NCBI GenBank assembly: GCA_023014335.1
Contig: JAECYW010000015.1
Location: 1,550,001 to 1,614,000 of the forward strand
From: Galerina marginata
Lineage: Eukaryota; Basidiomycota; Agaricomycetes; Agaricales; Galerinaceae
DNA: 64,000 nt
Reading direction: 5' to 3'
How positions within the stretch are numbered: position 1 is the first letter of the stretch; every line of letters begins with the position of its first letter. A program made the translations under genes and the position numbers. Below the pieces are notes generated by a model that was not told the origin of the DNA, ran no database searches, and saw nothing but the letters and a program-made list of their open reading frames with translations. Positions 61,521 to 64,000 of this stretch are shown in pieces.

Positions 61521-62390
61521 ATGGAAATGGCGGAGTCAGCTGTTCCTCTTGATGACGCTACTTACAGAAACGATCAATCTGAAGGACAGGACTACCTTCC
61601 CGCTCGAAGGGCATCGACCACCAAGAAACTCATAATTATTAGCCTTGTTTTATCCATCCTTACCGTCGCTATACTTATAGCAAATTATATCATCATCAAC
61701 CATGCGCCGTTTATTCGTACTAGATGGGGAACTCAGCAATCATCTAGGGCACTCGCAATAATCGTACGTACCAAGGCCAAGCACTGCCAGTAAATATTTA
61801 GATGACGAAACCTATTAGGCATTCGTAGTAGCCATCGTCTCCGCCTTCAATCTTCTCGTTAAAATTCCAAACCTCCTCAACGTGATCTTCGATATCATAC
61901 TCGCGGTACGCCTCATAAAATGGACGTTCGGCCTCATTGCCAGCTTCCCCAGCGGTGACTGGTGCACTCCATGGGGAAGCGGTCCGGACCAGCAACCGGA
62001 TCCGAAATGTGAAGACTGGAAGTTGACTGTAATAATTTTGACGGGGATTGCTGCTGGCTTAGGAGGCATACTGGGGTACGTCTTTTTTCTCCGCGTATAA
62101 ATCGTGCTGCACGAAACAATCACCGGAAGCGTATTCACGAAAACGAGAGGATAACTTACTAATTCTCGTTCAACAGCATTATTCAGATCAGTTTATTGGT
62201 CCTTCGAAGCGCCGCAATCTTCAGAACTAAATTTTGGAAGATACCAGCCGCTTGGTCCATTCCAACCGGACAGATTAGTTTTCAGATCAGTCTGAAGGTC
62301 GTAAGAGAGGAAGGTGGGACAGCTGCGGGCCGTGAGGAACAAAGTGCCGATGTCAGTTCTGGGTCAGGACATGGGCCGTTATACCTGTAG
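61521..62390 (+). CDS. Multi-pass membrane protein, tandem paralogue 1
   Basis: Seen: three exons (61521-61763, 61819-62075, 62177-62390) give 237 aa. Four hydrophobic helices are visible: LIIISLVLSILTVAILIANY, the region after exon 1 (AFVVAIVSAFNLLVKI), LTVIILTGIAAGLGGILGI and the start of exon 3 (IIQISLLVLRS). The acidic N-terminus is cytosolic-type, and the extracellular loop carries Cys and Trp (DWCTPWGSGPDQ). I do not know a named domain. Similar small proteins are common in Agaricomycetes. The neighbour at 63659 is a clear paralogue. An ATG three codons downstream (MAESAVPL) is the alternative start and matches the paralogue's start exactly. Confidence 0.72.
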
Positions 62391-63658
62391 CCAAGGGACA
62401 AATGGAATCCAAAATAAACCTGTTCATGAGTGAAAATTCAATAAAGGGAAAGGACAGGCGTGCTAAGAAGACCAGTAAAGGAAACGAAAAGTTGTAGAAA
62501 GCGAAATGAGGGGAGAAAATAACAAAGCATGGTGCCCCTATGAATAGACCTAGGACGTCATTGAAAACAGACACAGATGGGGAAGAAAATCGACGGACAC
62601 AGATGAAGTCAGGAGTACCTTAATACAAGCGCTAGGTCATTGCTGAATGTCGGGTCTGCGTTACCTGGTTGAGGTAAGTCGAATTGAGTACTTTCAAGAC
62701 CCCAAGCTTTGAAGCAAGATCGACGGTGGCCATAAGCAACAGCTGCTTGCATTTAACATTCAGTGAAGTGAATTTTAAATTGCACAAGATCGTGATCGTT
62801 GATTATCCATACAAATAAGGTGTCGCGGTACACCAGGCTCAGCCCGACTTCTCTAAAAAGTTTTTCCAAGAATTTGACGGTGCCGCGGATATACTTACGT
62901 GGAGCTACGTGGACGCAGTCAAGTATCTGCCGGCAATTTCGTGATCTGGTAACATTCATGCATTGATATGCTGAGATCCCAGTCCAGTGTGCGTCTAGAT
63001 AAGGAGCTGCATTATGCAACACCTTACGATATCCGAATAAATGAGTAAAATAACCAAAGCAGAAGACTTCCGTGGCCAAAGTTTGTTCATGCGAGTGGCG
63101 TCGAGGACCAGGTTACAGTAAAGAAAAATCTGCTTGCCTTTCAGCCTGAGAGAGATTGAAGAACCGGAGGCCAAGTGCGAGTCCCTGTTTCTAAAATCGG
63201 GTTCAAGTGACCGGTTGACCGCACGATCATCCAACATTCTGCCCCAATCACCGCCGAAGGTCCAGGAGCCGTCAGAGGGTGGTAAGATGTGAGCGTGTGA
63301 CATATTTGAGAACACGGGCACCTGGAACTAGCGTCTGATAGAAAGTAAGTGGAGACTCACACAGAAGGTCGTACTCGCCATAGTACTCGGTGGTATGTAA
63401 AGGTCTGTGGACGTGTACTGTGGGTGAACAGGAATAGGGCTGGCGAAAATAGGATTGATATCACAACGTGTCATTACCAAAGTTCAGTCACTTTGATGCC
63501 TGTCTCGTGATGCGCATATTGGGATAGATTACCCGCAGTCGCTTAAATTTGTTGTTCAAGTTGCTCCCTCCCATCCTTATCCATTTCCCTTTAACCTTGC
63601 GGGCCATTCTTCAGCAGCCGACATAACCCAAGCAGCTCTACCTTCAGTTATTCACTAA
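62391..63658. other. Intergenic between the tandem paralogues
   Basis: No gene supported. Short minus-strand frames at 62753-63321 lack domains. Confidence 0.4.
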
Positions 63659-64000
63659 ATGGCGGAATCAGCTCCCCTTCTCGAAGAACATCGGGACGAA
63701 TTTGAAGCACAGACCAATATCTCGCCTGAAAAGGCCCCTCCGCCCTTCTATTTTAAAATCCTCACAATCATTACTTTCGTGTTCTCTGTTGTCACCCTGG
63801 GTTTGCTCATCGCAGACCACATTATCATCAGACACGCACCATTCAATGGTTACACCTGGTCCGCTCAGGACGCCACTAAGGGTCTCGGAAAATTTGTATG
63901 TATTCCAACCCAACATTGCCTACGAGTATCTAACACGAATTAGGTATTTGTTTCCGTTATTTTCTCCTCTATCAATCTTCTCGTCAACTTCCCGATCCCA
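63659..64000 (+). CDS. Multi-pass membrane protein, tandem paralogue 2 (cut by window end)
   Basis: Seen: the first exon begins MAESAPLLEEHRDEF and carries a membrane helix (TIITFVFSVVTLGLLIADHI) followed by an HAPF motif. The 61521 gene has IINHAPF at the same place. After an intron starting GTATGT near 63896 and ending AATTAG at about 63943, exon 2 continues VFVSVIFSSINLLVNFP and runs off the window. The gene is therefore partial here. Confidence 0.72.

Overview
The window reads as genomic DNA of a mushroom-forming basidiomycete (Agaricomycetes). The protein-coding genes are cut by many short GT-AG introns of about 50 bases. The recognisable families are typical of that class: DUF6534 and other 7-transmembrane proteins, a secreted class II haem peroxidase, an avidin of the tamavidin type, a Plavaka transposase, a DUF6532 protein, and secreted or membrane-anchored Ser/Thr-rich proteins. 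The peroxidase suggests a wood- or litter-decaying lifestyle, but this is inference. Exon models were built by hand from splice signals and reading frame, so single splice sites may be wrong.

0-15 kb: a receptor-like 7TM gene (209-1633), then a repeat-rich stretch (2.2-4.3 kb), then two DUF6534 membrane-protein genes in tandem on the minus strand (5071-7000 and 8735-10633). The unit of about 3.6 kb, with its upstream DNA, has been duplicated. A third copy of the upstream element stands alone near 3.2 kb. A long fold-back inverted repeat lies at 7.8-8.3 kb. 11.3-15.0 kb holds no gene I can support.

15-31 kb: class II peroxidase (15046-16831), a secreted repeat protein (18509-19809), an F-box protein (20743-21621), a secreted 418-aa protein with a Lys/Pro repeat tail (23212-24983), a short-chain dehydrogenase (25582-26496), a decayed GGTCA-rich transposon-like segment (26.66-28.04 kb), and a single-pass membrane protein (28451-30172).

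31-38 kb: an apparently intact Plavaka transposase (32502-35558, minus) is tightly flanked by a coiled-coil protein gene and a DUF6532 gene. This may be one composite mobile element bounded by GTAGC-rich DNA.

38-53 kb: gene-poor and repeat-rich. It contains a 7TM gene (43861-44946), an avidin gene (47248-47709), two dispersed repeat pairs, and an array at about 50.0-52.3 kb of diverged tandem units. Each unit carries a palindrome of 104-117 bp bounded by GTCTGACC / GGTCAGAC. The array is the most unusual structure in the window.

53-64 kb: an HMG-box transcription factor (53420-55588), a DUF3445 (haem-dependent oxidative N-demethylase-like) protein (57984-59241), a small secreted protein related to the 28.4-kb ectodomain (60275-60817), and a tandem pair of multi-pass membrane proteins (61521-62390, and 63659 running off the right edge). 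There is no sign that neighbouring genes form one pathway. The organisation is that of dispersed genes separated by decayed mobile DNA.
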